Positions 14,307 through 22,287 of a stretch of 45,107 nt of DNA are shown here, piece after piece. The position numbers and the translations under genes are program-made. The notes under the pieces were generated by a model that was given only the letters and a program-made list of their open reading frames with translations, was not told where the DNA came from and did no database searches. The stretch comes from an uncultured Blautia sp. GTDB lineage: Bacteria; Bacillota; Clostridia; Lachnospirales; Lachnospiraceae. Position 1 is the stretch's first letter. Each line of letters begins with the position of its first letter. Location: the NCBI GenBank assembly GCA_900547685.1, contig URHS01000018.1:1-45107 (forward strand), in the 5' to 3' direction.

Positions 14307-15665
14307 ATGAAGATTATTATTGTGGGCTGCGGCAAGATTGGAAGTACCTTGGCTGAACAGCTCAGTTACGAGCAGCATGACCTTGTAGTTATCGACACAA
14401 ATCCACAGAAAATTCAACAGCTTTCCGAAAGCATTGACGTTATGGGCATTACAGGAAACGGTTCCAGTGTCAATGTACTTTCAGAAGCCGGCATTGAAGA
14501 TGCCCATATTCTTATTGCAGTCACAGGATCTGATGAATTAAATTTACTTTGCTGTGTAATTGCTAAAAAAGTAAGTAAATGTCATACAATTGCTCGTGTC
14601 CGCAATCCTATTTACAATAAAGAGCGCAACTTTATCCGCAAAAGCCTTGGTATCTCTATGATTATTAATCCGGAATATTCCGCAGCATTGGAAATTTCAA
14701 GACTTCTGCGCTTCCCTTCTGCAATTAAACTGGATACTTTTGCAAAAGGCCGAGTAGAATTAATGAAATTTAAAATTCTGCCGGAATTCCATTTAGACGG
14801 ACTTTCTATTATGGAAATTGTTGATAAGTTGAAATGTAATATTTTGATTTGCGGCGTAGAAAGAGAAAATGAGGTATTCATTCCTTCCGGAAACTTTGTT
14901 CTGAAAGATTATGATTTTATTTCCATTATTGCTTCACCTGCCAACTCCTCAATATTCTTTAAGAAAATAGGAGTAACTACAAATCAAGTTAAAAATGCCT
15001 TGATTGTAGGCGGAGGTACTTTAGGATATTATCTGGCTTCCCTTCTTGACGAGTTAAAAATTAATGTGCGCATGGTAGAATCCCGCACTTCCCGCTGTGA
15101 AGAATTAAGCGAACTTTTACCAAAAATTACTGTTGTATGCGGTGATGGAACAGATAAAAAACTTCTTTTAGAAGAAGGTCTTACCCAAACAGAAGCTTTT
15201 GTAACTCTTACTAATATGGATGAGGAAAATATTCTTTTATCTCTTTTTGCAAAGAAGAATTCCCATGCCAAACTAATTACAAAGGTAAACCGTATCGCTT
15301 TTGACGATATTATTGATGGATTAGATTTAGGCAGTGTAATTTATCCCAAATATATTACTGCTGATTATATTCTGCGTTATGTACGTGCTATGGAAAATTC
15401 CTTAAGCAGCAATGTAGAAACTCTCTATCATATTTTAGATGGACAGGCAGAAGCGCTTGAATTTGCTGTAAAAGAATCTTCTCCTATTACAGATACGCCT
15501 TTATACGACTTAAATTTAAAAGACAATCTTTTAATTGCCTGCATTAACCGAAACGGCAACATCCAAATTCCGAGAGGGCAGGATACCATTCAGGTAGGAG
15601 ATACTGTTGTTGTTGTAACTTCCATTTCAGGTTTACACGACTTAAAAGATATTCTGCAAAAATAA
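14307..15665 (+). CDS. trkA: Trk potassium uptake regulatory NAD-binding subunit
   Basis: Cytoplasmic gating subunit of the Trk potassium transporter, 452 aa. The start at 14307 follows TTTGGAGG and gives the standard N-terminus MKIIIVGCGKIGSTLAEQL; the frame is open farther upstream, but only through the promoter region. It is a tandem: RCK-N (1-125) with GCGKIG, RCK-C (about 140-220), a second RCK-N (about 230-350) with GGGTLGYYLA, and a second RCK-C (about 370-452). Both Rossmann folds keep the glycine motif, and the acidic strand end VVIDTN in the first suits NAD(H). The gene is 15 nt upstream of trkH. Confidence 0.96.
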   Translation: MKIIIVGCGKIGSTLAEQLSYEQHDLVVIDTNPQKIQQLSESIDVMGITGNGSSVNVLSEAGIEDAHILIAVTGSDELNLLCCVIAKKVSKCHTIARVRNPIYNKERNFIRKSLGISMIINPEYSAALEISRLLRFPSAIKLDTFAKGRVELMKFKILPEFHLDGLSIMEIVDKLKCNILICGVERENEVFIPSGNFVLKDYDFISIIASPANSSIFFKKIGVTTNQVKNALIVGGGTLGYYLASLLDELKINVRMVESRTSRCEELSELLPKITVVCGDGTDKKLLLEEGLTQTEAFVTLTNMDEENILLSLFAKKNSHAKLITKVNRIAFDDIIDGLDLGSVIYPKYITADYILRYVRAMENSLSSNVETLYHILDGQAEALEFAVKESSPITDTPLYDLNLKDNLLIACINRNGNIQIPRGQDTIQVGDTVVVVTSISGLHDLKDILQK

Positions 15666-15680
15666 AAATCAGGAGATATT

Positions 15681-17120
15681 ATGAATTACCTAATTGTAAA
15701 ATCCATTATTGGCAGGGTATTGTATTTCGAAGCAGCTTTTATGCTTCTTCCCTGCGTCACAGCCCTTATCTATCAAGAATACAGCGGCTGGTCTTTTGTA
15801 TTTACTGCACTTTTGTGTATATTAATCGGTGCAGTTTTAACGCGAAAAAGACCTAAAAATACGGTCTTCTATGTTAAAGAAGGTTTTGTAACTGTCGCAC
15901 TGAGCTGGATTATACTAAGCCTTATGGGAGGACTTCCCTTTCTTTTCAGCGGTGTCATAGATAGCCCAATTGACGCCCTTTTTGAAACAGTCTCCGGTTT
16001 TACCACAACCGGTGCCAGTATTTTAAAGGATGTAGAAGTACTTCCAAAATGCATGCTTATGTGGCGAAGCTTTACTCACTGGATTGGAGGAATGGGCGTT
16101 CTGGTTTTTCTTCTTTCATTTATGGATATGCATGGCGGTTCCCACATGAACTTGATGAAAGCGGAAAGCCCCGGTCCCTCCGTAAGCAAATTGCGACCTA
16201 CTGTGCGGTCCACAGCCAAAATACTCTATATTATCTATATTGTTTTAACTATAGTGGAAATCCTCTTATTACTGGCAGGTGGAATGCCTTTATTTGACTC
16301 CTTAACAACCAGTTTTGGTACTGCCGGTACCGGTGGATTTGGTATTAAAAATGACAGTATTGGTGGATATTCTCCTTACATACAAATTGTTGTCACCGTT
16401 TTTATGATTTTGTTTGGTGTCAATTTTAACGCCTACTTTTTAATCTGGTGCAGAAAATTCACACAGGCTTTCCGAATGGAAGAAGTACGCTGTTATTTTG
16501 GAATTATTTTTGCATCTATTGCAATAATTACACTAAATATTACCCACCTTTATTCTAATATTGGAGAAGCTTTGCGCCATGCAGCCTTTCAAGTAGGTTC
16601 TATTATTACTACTACCGGATATGCAACTACAGACTTTGACTTATGGCCACAGGTTTCCAGAACCATTTTAGTTCTTCTGATGTTTATCGGTGCTTGTGCC
16701 GGCAGTACCGGAGGTGGTATTAAGGTATCACGTTTCATTATCTTAATTAAAACAATAAAAAAAGAACTGCATACCTTACTTCATCCTCGCAGCATCCGTA
16801 AATTAAAACTGGATGGTCATACTTTGGAACATGAGGTAGTTCGCTCTACTAATGTATTCCTAATTGCCTATGTTTTAGTTTTTGCCATATCTATTCTCCT
16901 CATCAGTTTTGATGGACTGGACATGGTTACAAACTTTACCGGCGTTTCTGCGGCACTAAATAATATTGGACCCGGATTAGAATTAGTAGGTCCCACACAA
17001 AACTTTTCTATTTTCTCTAATGAAGCTAAGCTGGTTCTTATCTTTGATATGCTGGCCGGAAGGCTGGAATTGTTCCCAATGTTGCTGTTGTTTGTAAGGG
17101 AAACATGGAAAAAGTATTAA
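15681..17120 (+). CDS. trkH: Trk potassium uptake channel subunit
   Basis: Membrane pore of the Trk/Ktr potassium system, 479 aa, with four M1-P-M2 repeats. The selectivity-filter loops can be seen: SGFTTTGASI, TAGTGGFGIK, TTGYATTDFD and FTGVSAALNNIGPG. Between them are about ten membrane helices; the GGIKVSRFIILIKTIKKELHTLLHPR segment after the third pore loop is the cytoplasmic contact with TrkA. The end, AGRLELFPMLLLF, is the usual TrkH C-terminus. It starts behind AGGAGATATT and forms an operon with trkA. Confidence 0.97.
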   Translation: MNYLIVKSIIGRVLYFEAAFMLLPCVTALIYQEYSGWSFVFTALLCILIGAVLTRKRPKNTVFYVKEGFVTVALSWIILSLMGGLPFLFSGVIDSPIDALFETVSGFTTTGASILKDVEVLPKCMLMWRSFTHWIGGMGVLVFLLSFMDMHGGSHMNLMKAESPGPSVSKLRPTVRSTAKILYIIYIVLTIVEILLLLAGGMPLFDSLTTSFGTAGTGGFGIKNDSIGGYSPYIQIVVTVFMILFGVNFNAYFLIWCRKFTQAFRMEEVRCYFGIIFASIAIITLNITHLYSNIGEALRHAAFQVGSIITTTGYATTDFDLWPQVSRTILVLLMFIGACAGSTGGGIKVSRFIILIKTIKKELHTLLHPRSIRKLKLDGHTLEHEVVRSTNVFLIAYVLVFAISILLISFDGLDMVTNFTGVSAALNNIGPGLELVGPTQNFSIFSNEAKLVLIFDMLAGRLELFPMLLLFVRETWKKY

Positions 17121-17123
17121 AAT

Positions 17124-17216
17124 AGCTGTACCTTTCATAGTCAATCTGTGCACCCTTTGAGTCTATCCTCTTAAAGAGTGCTCCACAGATTTGCTGAAAG
17201 GTACAGCTTTTATTTT
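17124..17216. terminator. Long bidirectional terminator between trkH and arsC
   Basis: A 14-bp outer stem (AGCTGTACCTTTCA 17124-17137 with its complement 17195-17208) encloses TCTGTG/CACAGA and a CACCCTTT/AAAGAGTG pair with one mismatch, making a hairpin of some 85 nt. T-rich tracts follow on both strands (TTTATTTTTTAT on plus, ATTTTAAT on minus), as expected between two convergent operons. Confidence 0.8.
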
Positions 17217-17642
17217 TTATCTATACGACTGCAAATTTATTTCATTCTGTTCTATTTTCTCTGTTAATTCTAGTATTTTTGCATGAATTCTATGTATCGT
17301 TTCAAAAAATTCAACATCATCCTTTCCGGTAGGATCATCCAATCTCCAATCTTCTCTATATTGGCATGGTATTGCAGGACAATCCACATTACATCCCATG
17401 GTAATCACAATATCTGCTTTAGGTATTTCCGATAACAATTTAGAATATTGTGTTTTTTCCATATCTATCTGATACATTTCTTTCATTAAACGAACTGCAT
17501 CCTGATTGATTCTCGGTTTTGTTTCTGTTCCTGCAGAATAACTCTCAAAAACATTGGAAGAAAGATATTTTCCTAATGCTTCCGCAATTTGACTGCGACA
17601 GGAATTGTGAACACATACAAAAGCAACTTTAGGTTTTCTCAT
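17217..17642 (-). CDS. arsC: Arsenate reductase, thioredoxin-coupled (low-MW phosphatase fold)
   Basis: Reduces arsenate to arsenite in the cytoplasm for export, using three cysteines and thioredoxin. The 141-residue protein starts MRKPKVAFVCVHNSCRSQIAEALG; the P-loop CVHNSCRS carries nucleophile Cys 10 and Arg 16. The pair needed to relay the disulfide is in MGCNVDCPAIPC, and LDDPTG supplies the general acid Asp. It is the last gene of a four-gene operon with arsR, a permease and a thioredoxin-like protein, which supports arsenate rather than tyrosine-phosphatase activity. Confidence 0.93.
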   Translation of the reverse strand: MRKPKVAFVCVHNSCRSQIAEALGKYLSSNVFESYSAGTETKPRINQDAVRLMKEMYQIDMEKTQYSKLLSEIPKADIVITMGCNVDCPAIPCQYREDWRLDDPTGKDDVEFFETIHRIHAKILELTEKIEQNEINLQSYR

Positions 17643-17670
17643 AAGAACTCACCAGCCTTTCGCTATTGTA

Positions 17671-18003
17671 TTACTTCGTCAGCAGTTCTTTAATTTCTTC
17701 TACTGTCAATACTTTTCCATAAGACAGCACTGCCCCATTAAGCACTAATGCCGGTGTAGACATCACTCCATAGCTGGCTATTTCCGCAAAGTCTGTTACA
17801 TGATCAATTTCATAATTTAATTGAAGTTCAGATATTGCTGCTCTGGTTGCTTTTTCTAATTCCATACATTTGGCACAGCCTGAACCCAATATTTTGATAC
17901 CTTTCTCTTGTTTTTTGTTCTCTGCATTTTGCATTGTTTCTGATGTGCAGTTTCCGCTGCAGCAGCATGATTTTGTTTCTTTTTTCTTTCCAAATAATTT
18001 CAT
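17671..18003 (-). CDS. Thioredoxin-like protein with N-terminal cysteine cluster
   Basis: A 110-residue protein with two parts. Residues 1-35 are basic and carry a cysteine cluster (SCCCSGNC, 12-19) that could bind a soft metal or As(III). From about 36 comes a redox-active disulfide protein 2-type thioredoxin fold: IKILGSGCAKCMELEKA with the CAKC active site, then GVMSTPALVLNG with the cis-proline loop. It lies between the permease and arsC genes, so it may reduce ArsC or hand arsenite to the permease. Similar small thioredoxins accompany DUF318-type permeases in many anaerobes; the role of the Cys cluster is inference. Confidence 0.88.
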   Translation of the reverse strand: MKLFGKKKETKSCCCSGNCTSETMQNAENKKQEKGIKILGSGCAKCMELEKATRAAISELQLNYEIDHVTDFAEIASYGVMSTPALVLNGAVLSYGKVLTVEEIKELLTK

Positions 18004-18019
18004 TTCTTATTCGCTCCTT

Positions 18020-19033
18020 TTAAATAAATAATGTGCTAAAAATATTAAAGAGATAACCTACAATAATAATACCAAACGTACAAATGGCAATAAATAAGGT
18101 CAATAATTTAGGTTTTACTGCCTTTTTCAGCATGATTAAAGACGGTAAACTCAATGTTGTTACAGCCATCATAAACGATAAAATTGTACCTAATTGTGCC
18201 CCTTTTGCAAGTAAAGCTTCTGCAACCGGAATCGTTCCGAAAATATCAGCATACATAGGCACCCCTATTAGTGTTGCCAAAACAACACCTAACGGATTGT
18301 TACTTCCTAAAATGCTTTCAATCCATGTTTCCGGTATCCAATTATGAATCATTGCCCCTATGCCTACGCCAGCCAGAATATACGGAAACACCTTCTTAAA
18401 CGTTCCCGCAACTTGTTCCTTCGCATATTGAACTCTATCCTTTTTCGTTAAAGCAGGTGAACTAATATCAACCCTGCTTGCATTTTTCACAAAATCTTCT
18501 ACATACTTTTCCATGTGTAATTTTTCAATTAAAGTACCACCAATAATTGCAATTACTAACCCAATAATCACATAGGCAAAAGCAACCTTAGCCCCAAAAA
18601 TGCTCATTAACAATACAAGACTTCCTAAATCAACCATAGGCGAAGAAATCAAAAAGGAAAAAGTTACCCCTAACGGCAGTCCTGCACTTGTAAATCCTAT
18701 AAATAAAGGAATAGAGGAACATGAGCAAAACGGTGTGACCGTACCCAACAACGCAGATATGATATTAGCTCCAATACCGTGAAAACGTCCTAAAATTTTC
18801 TTACTTCGCTCCGGTGGAAAATAACTTTGAATATAGGAAATAACAAAAATCAGTAAACATAATAAAATTGTAATTTTGATTACATCATACAGAAAAAATT
18901 GAATACTTCCGCCTAAACGACTGTGAACATCTAATCCCAGTCGTGATAATCCATTCCCGATAAAACCATTCAACCATTTCATACCTAATATTTCATTTTG
19001 AAAAAATAACCATATTGAACTCAATACTTCCAA
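18020..19033 (-). CDS. ArsP/DUF318-type permease
   Basis: Membrane permease of 337 aa with about eight helices, member of the group that includes ArsP (organoarsenical efflux). The hallmark is TPFCSCSSIPLFIGFTSAGLPLGVTFSFLISSPMVDLGS (about 99-137), with the paired cysteines CSC thought to bind the metalloid, repeated more loosely in IGVPMYADIFGTIPVAEALLAKGAQLGTILSFMMAVTTLSLPS. In an ars-type operon the likely substrate is an arsenical or other metalloid; export of trivalent inorganic arsenic cannot be assumed because ArsP-type permeases differ from ArsB/Acr3, neither of which is present here. An extra ArsR-type site at 19053-19068 lies directly ahead of it. Confidence 0.85.
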   Translation of the reverse strand: MEVLSSIWLFFQNEILGMKWLNGFIGNGLSRLGLDVHSRLGGSIQFFLYDVIKITILLCLLIFVISYIQSYFPPERSKKILGRFHGIGANIISALLGTVTPFCSCSSIPLFIGFTSAGLPLGVTFSFLISSPMVDLGSLVLLMSIFGAKVAFAYVIIGLVIAIIGGTLIEKLHMEKYVEDFVKNASRVDISSPALTKKDRVQYAKEQVAGTFKKVFPYILAGVGIGAMIHNWIPETWIESILGSNNPLGVVLATLIGVPMYADIFGTIPVAEALLAKGAQLGTILSFMMAVTTLSLPSLIMLKKAVKPKLLTLFIAICTFGIIIVGYLFNIFSTLFI

Positions 19034-19052
19034 AAAATCCCTCCTTTAATAT

Positions 19053-19068
19053 ATCAATTTTTTTTGAT
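19053..19068. promoter_or_regulatory. Third ArsR-type operator, inside the operon
   Basis: ATCAA-N6-TTGAT, the same half-site and spacing as the two operators before arsR, placed between arsR and the permease gene. It may regulate an internal promoter or act as an auxiliary site. Confidence 0.5.
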
Positions 19069-19105
19069 GTGAAAGTGTTTTATAAAAGCCACCTTCCGAT
19101 GACCT

Positions 19106-19411
19106 TTATTTACAACAGCTTGGCTGATTTTCGCTATTGGGGGTTGTTAATTCTAACAATCGTTTTGCCGCATACTCACTTCCGTTTTTGCTAAGACTGT
19201 AATGTGTCCATTTTCCCTCTTGTCTTGCAATAACCATACCGGAATCACAAAGTATTTTCATGTGATAAGACAAAGCTGACTGTCCTATGTTCATATTTTC
19301 AATTAAAACACAGGCACATTTTTCTCCACTTTTTAAGTAATCTAAAATAGTTAGTCTTTTTGTATCGCTCAGAGCTTTAAATATTTTAGCATCTTTTGAA
19401 AAATCAGTCAT
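19106..19411 (-). CDS. arsR: ArsR family metalloid-responsive repressor
   Basis: Winged-helix repressor, 101 aa from ATG 19411 (behind GAGGAG; the GTG nine bases upstream lies inside the spacing). The metal-binding helix carries EKCACVL with the ELCVCDL-like Cys pair, the classical As(III) site of ArsR; recognition helix is NIGQSALSYHMKILCDSGMVIARQEGKWTHYSL. The C-terminal tail ends in SCCK, which may supply further cysteine ligands. It heads the operon with permease, thioredoxin and arsC and should release its DNA on binding arsenite or antimonite. Confidence 0.93.
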   Translation of the reverse strand: MTDFSKDAKIFKALSDTKRLTILDYLKSGEKCACVLIENMNIGQSALSYHMKILCDSGMVIARQEGKWTHYSLSKNGSEYAAKRLLELTTPNSENQPSCCK

Positions 19412-19427
19412 TATTCTCACTCCTCAC

Positions 19428-19498
19428 ATCAAATTATTTTGATATATCATACTACTTACACATCTACTTGTCAATATCTCATATCAAAATATTTTGAT
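19428..19498 (-). promoter_or_regulatory. arsR promoter with two palindromic operators
   Basis: On the minus strand TTGACA (complement of 19469-19474), 17 nt and TATGAT (complement of 19446-19451). Operator 1, ATCAA-N6-TTGAT at 19428-19443, covers the transcription start; operator 2 at 19481-19500 is a perfect 20-bp palindrome just upstream of the -35. Same half-sites and spacing, so one repressor, most likely ArsR, binds both. Confidence 0.85.
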
Positions 19499-19508
19499 AT
19501 TTTTTTCA

Positions 19509-19537
19509 TTGTAGTATTAAAACAAGAGTGATATAAT
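19509..19537 (+). promoter_or_regulatory. Promoter of the sugar acetyltransferase gene
   Basis: TTGTAG (19509-19514), 17 nt and TATAAT (19532-19537). It starts 10 nt from the perfect ArsR palindrome, so it might be weakly affected by that repressor. Confidence 0.6.
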
Positions 19538-19579
19538 TGCGCATAAAGAAATATACAAATCGGAAAGGAGATTATTGAA

Positions 19580-20167
19580 ATGACTGAAAAAGAAAAAATG
19601 CAAAAGCAAATGCTTTACGATGCCAATTATGACCGTGATTTGCTGACTGAACGTACAAAAGCAAAAGAGCTATGTTATCAATATAATCAGCTGCACCCAG
19701 CAGATGAAAATGAACAGCGGAAAATTCTAAGTAAACTTCTTGGTAAAACAGGAGAACATTTCTGCATTACTGCTCCGTTTTGGTGTGATTACGGATATAA
19801 TATTGAACTTGGGGAAAATTTTTATTCCAATCACAACCTTATTATTCTGGATGGTGGAAAAGTAACATTCGGCGACAACGTATTTATCGCACCTGATTGC
19901 GGTTTTCACACAGCCGGTCATCCCATTGACTTTGAACGCCGTAACCAAGGCTTAGAATATGCCTACCCCATTACTGTCGGAAACAATGTCTGGATTGGTG
20001 CTGGCGTACAGGTGATGCCCGGAGTTACCATTGGTGATAATGTGGTTATTGGCGGTGGAAGTGTTGTAGTTAAAGATATTCCCAGCAACTCTGTCGCCGT
20101 TGGAAATCCCTGTAAGGTCATTCGTGCGATTACTGAAGACGACAAAAAAACTTGTTGGGATAGATAA
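19580..20167 (+). CDS. Sugar O-acetyltransferase (maltose/galactoside acetyltransferase type)
   Basis: Cytoplasmic transferase moving acetyl from acetyl-CoA to a sugar hydroxyl, 195 aa, the length of LacA/Maa. The N-terminal Maa helix domain (1-60: MLYDANYDRDLLTERTKAKELCYQYNQLHP) is followed by a left-handed beta helix of hexapeptide repeats (about 70-185) with the active-site His in FHTAGHP and the end WIGAGVQVMPGVTIGDNVVIGGGSVVVKDIPSNSVAVGNP. The physiological substrate is not certain; it is often read as detoxification of non-metabolised sugars. It is divergent from the arsR operon and monocistronic, with a terminator behind it. Confidence 0.93.
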   Translation: MTEKEKMQKQMLYDANYDRDLLTERTKAKELCYQYNQLHPADENEQRKILSKLLGKTGEHFCITAPFWCDYGYNIELGENFYSNHNLIILDGGKVTFGDNVFIAPDCGFHTAGHPIDFERRNQGLEYAYPITVGNNVWIGAGVQVMPGVTIGDNVVIGGGSVVVKDIPSNSVAVGNPCKVIRAITEDDKKTCWDR

Positions 20168-20194
20168 ATTATTAATTAAATACTTTTATACTAT

Positions 20195-20220
20195 AAAAGA
20201 CACCTGAAATGGTGTCTTTT
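20195..20220. terminator. Bidirectional terminator between acetyltransferase and sensor kinase genes
   Basis: A 10-bp perfect stem AAAAGACACC (20195-20204) with GGTGTCTTTT (20211-20220), 6-nt loop; the A/T ends serve as T runs on either strand. Confidence 0.85.
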
Positions 20221-20250
20221 GTAAGTTTCAATCGAATAAGGATTTTTTAT

Positions 20251-21594
20251 TTATACGTGTTTTTTAAATAAGATTTGAATTTTTGTTCCTCTCCCCGGTT
20301 CGCTGTTTAATATAATTTTTGCATGGTGCAGTGCTGCTCCATGCTTTACAATAGACAAGCCCAAACCGGTTCCTCCTGTTTTTCTGGAATGGCTTTTATC
20401 TACCCGATAAAAACGTTCGAAAATTCTCTCTTGTTCTTCTTTCGCAATTCCGATTCCATTGTCTTCTACAGTGAAACACACTTGCTTTCCTGTGGCAGTT
20501 AGAGAAACATTTACATATCCACCTTCTCTATTGTATTTCATAGCATTATCCACCAAATTGTAACACATCTCGTATAAAATATGACGAACTCCATAGATTT
20601 CCACATTGCTTCCCTCTATCGAAAGCATTATATTTTTCTTTTTTGACTGCAAAGTTAAATTTTGACAAATATCTTGTGCGATTTCATAGAGGTCTACATT
20701 TTCAAATGGCATTTCACCACTTTTTTCATCTAATTTTGAAATTTCAATAATATCTTGAACAAGACTTGTAAGACGACTGGCTTCATCATAAATACGACCT
20801 GCAAATTCAGATATATCTTGCGGTCTTACCATACCATTTTTCATAATTTCTGCATAGCCGGATATAGACATTAAAGGCGTTTTTAACTCGTGGGAAACAT
20901 TAGCTGAAAATTCCCTGCGGACTGCCTCTGCCTGTTTTAATTCCTTTACCTGACTGGCAATCTGCTTATTCTGCTCATCTACACGGTTCAAAAGAGGACG
21001 AAGCTCCTCATACTCTACGTTTTTTAACGGATGCTCTAAGTCCAGTCGATTAATAGGTTCAATCAGCCTCTTAGTCTGTCTTTCAATTAAAAGAAATCCC
21101 AGTGCAAGAATAATCAAAAATAAAGCTCCCATAAGGGTAAAGCTGGAAACCATGGTATGAAAAACACTGTCCGTAGTCTTAGCAACCCTCAAAATATCTC
21201 CGTCATCCAATTTTACTGCATAGTAAAAAGTCTGATCTGAAAAAGTTTCTGAAAAACGAATTTGTTCTCCTTCGCCGTTTTTCATTGCTTCCTGAATTTC
21301 CGGACGATTTCCATGATTTTCCATTTCTTCCGGATGGCGTTCTGAGTCATATAAAATTTCGCCTTGCGCATTTAAAAGAGTAATTCTGCTGGTAGTAAGC
21401 TGTCCCGTTTCCCGGGTTAAATATTCCATACCGGTATTTTCTAATCCATAACGAATATACTCTGCCTCGTTTTTTACATCCTGCTGCATATAGCTGTTAT
21501 ATTTATCGTACATAATGCCGCTGGCGGCAAGGAAACTTAAAAAAATTCCCAATGCCACCAGCACTCCTACATTATTCATAATCCTTTGCTTCAT
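20251..21594 (-). CDS. phoR: PhoR-type sensor histidine kinase
   Basis: Membrane sensor kinase, 447 aa. A first helix (10-28), an extracellular PAS-like sensor (about 35-145) and a second helix (151-170) are followed by a short HAMP-like linker and coiled coil (170-225). HisKA contains FSANVSHELKTPLMSISGY with the phosphorylated His 235; the ATPase domain has NLVDNAMKYN (N box), DNGIGI (G1), FERFYRVD (F) and GGTGLGLSIVKH (G2). The start overlaps the response-regulator stop by 4 bp. Downstream position behind a Na/phosphate cotransporter gene supports phosphate sensing, but the ligand is not proven. Confidence 0.93.
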   Translation of the reverse strand: MKQRIMNNVGVLVALGIFLSFLAASGIMYDKYNSYMQQDVKNEAEYIRYGLENTGMEYLTRETGQLTTSRITLLNAQGEILYDSERHPEEMENHGNRPEIQEAMKNGEGEQIRFSETFSDQTFYYAVKLDDGDILRVAKTTDSVFHTMVSSFTLMGALFLIILALGFLLIERQTKRLIEPINRLDLEHPLKNVEYEELRPLLNRVDEQNKQIASQVKELKQAEAVRREFSANVSHELKTPLMSISGYAEIMKNGMVRPQDISEFAGRIYDEASRLTSLVQDIIEISKLDEKSGEMPFENVDLYEIAQDICQNLTLQSKKKNIMLSIEGSNVEIYGVRHILYEMCYNLVDNAMKYNREGGYVNVSLTATGKQVCFTVEDNGIGIAKEEQERIFERFYRVDKSHSRKTGGTGLGLSIVKHGAALHHAKIILNSEPGRGTKIQILFKKHV

Positions 21595-22265
21595 TGGCTG
21601 TCCCCTATCCGATAACCCACGCCTCTTACGGTTTCGATTAAAAATCCTGAGTCACCCAATTTTTGTCTGAGAGTTCTGATATGTACATCTACAGTTCTTG
21701 TCTCCCCCACACATTCATAACCCCATATTTTTTCTAAAATCTCATCTCTGCTTAAAACAATACCCTTGTTTTCCACCAGATAACGAAGCAGCTCAAATTC
21801 TTTTAGTGTCAACTCTACTGCCCTGTCGTTATCAAAGACCTGATGCCGTTCTACATTTACTGTCAGACTTTTATAATGATATTCTTTCTTGGAAGAATGT
21901 TTCTTACTTCTTCGAAGAACTGCTTTGACTCTTGCCAAAAACTCCATCATTCCAAAAGGTTTTGTAATATAATCATCTGCTCCGCCTTCCAGACCTCGTA
22001 CCTTATCATACTCGGCTTCTTTCGCTGTCACCATAATAACAGGAATCTCACTGGTACGCGGTTCTTTTTTCAACTCCTCCAACAGACTGTAGCCATCTTC
22101 CCCAGGAAGCATAATATCTAATAAAATCAGTTCCGGAAGTTCCTCTTTCAACGCTTTTTTAAACTCCTTACCATCGCTGAAACCTTTTGCTTCAAATCCT
22201 GTTGTTCCAAGAGTATACACTAAAAGCTCTCTGATATTTCGTTCATCTTCTACACAATAAATCAT
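21591..22265 (-). CDS. phoP: PhoB/PhoP-type response regulator
   Basis: OmpR-family response regulator, 224 aa from ATG 22265 (behind GAGGAAGG). The open frame extends upstream into the cotransporter gene, but those residues have no counterpart in the family. The receiver (1-118) shows acidic pocket Glu 6/Asp 7, phosphorylated Asp 50 in LILLDIMLPGEDG, TAKEAE with the switch threonine, and Lys in ITKPF. The DNA-binding winged helix (about 125-224) has LTLKEFELLRYLVENKGIVLSRDEILEKIWG and TRTVDVHIRTLRQKLGD, then VRGVGYRI. Partner is the overlapping histidine kinase. The name phoP rests on the neighbouring cotransporter and family look. Confidence 0.94.
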   Translation of the reverse strand: MIYCVEDERNIRELLVYTLGTTGFEAKGFSDGKEFKKALKEELPELILLDIMLPGEDGYSLLEELKKEPRTSEIPVIMVTAKEAEYDKVRGLEGGADDYITKPFGMMEFLARVKAVLRRSKKHSSKKEYHYKSLTVNVERHQVFDNDRAVELTLKEFELLRYLVENKGIVLSRDEILEKIWGYECVGETRTVDVHIRTLRQKLGDSGFLIETVRGVGYRIGDSQ

Positions 22266-22287
22266 GTACCTTCCTCTTTTTCCCCTG

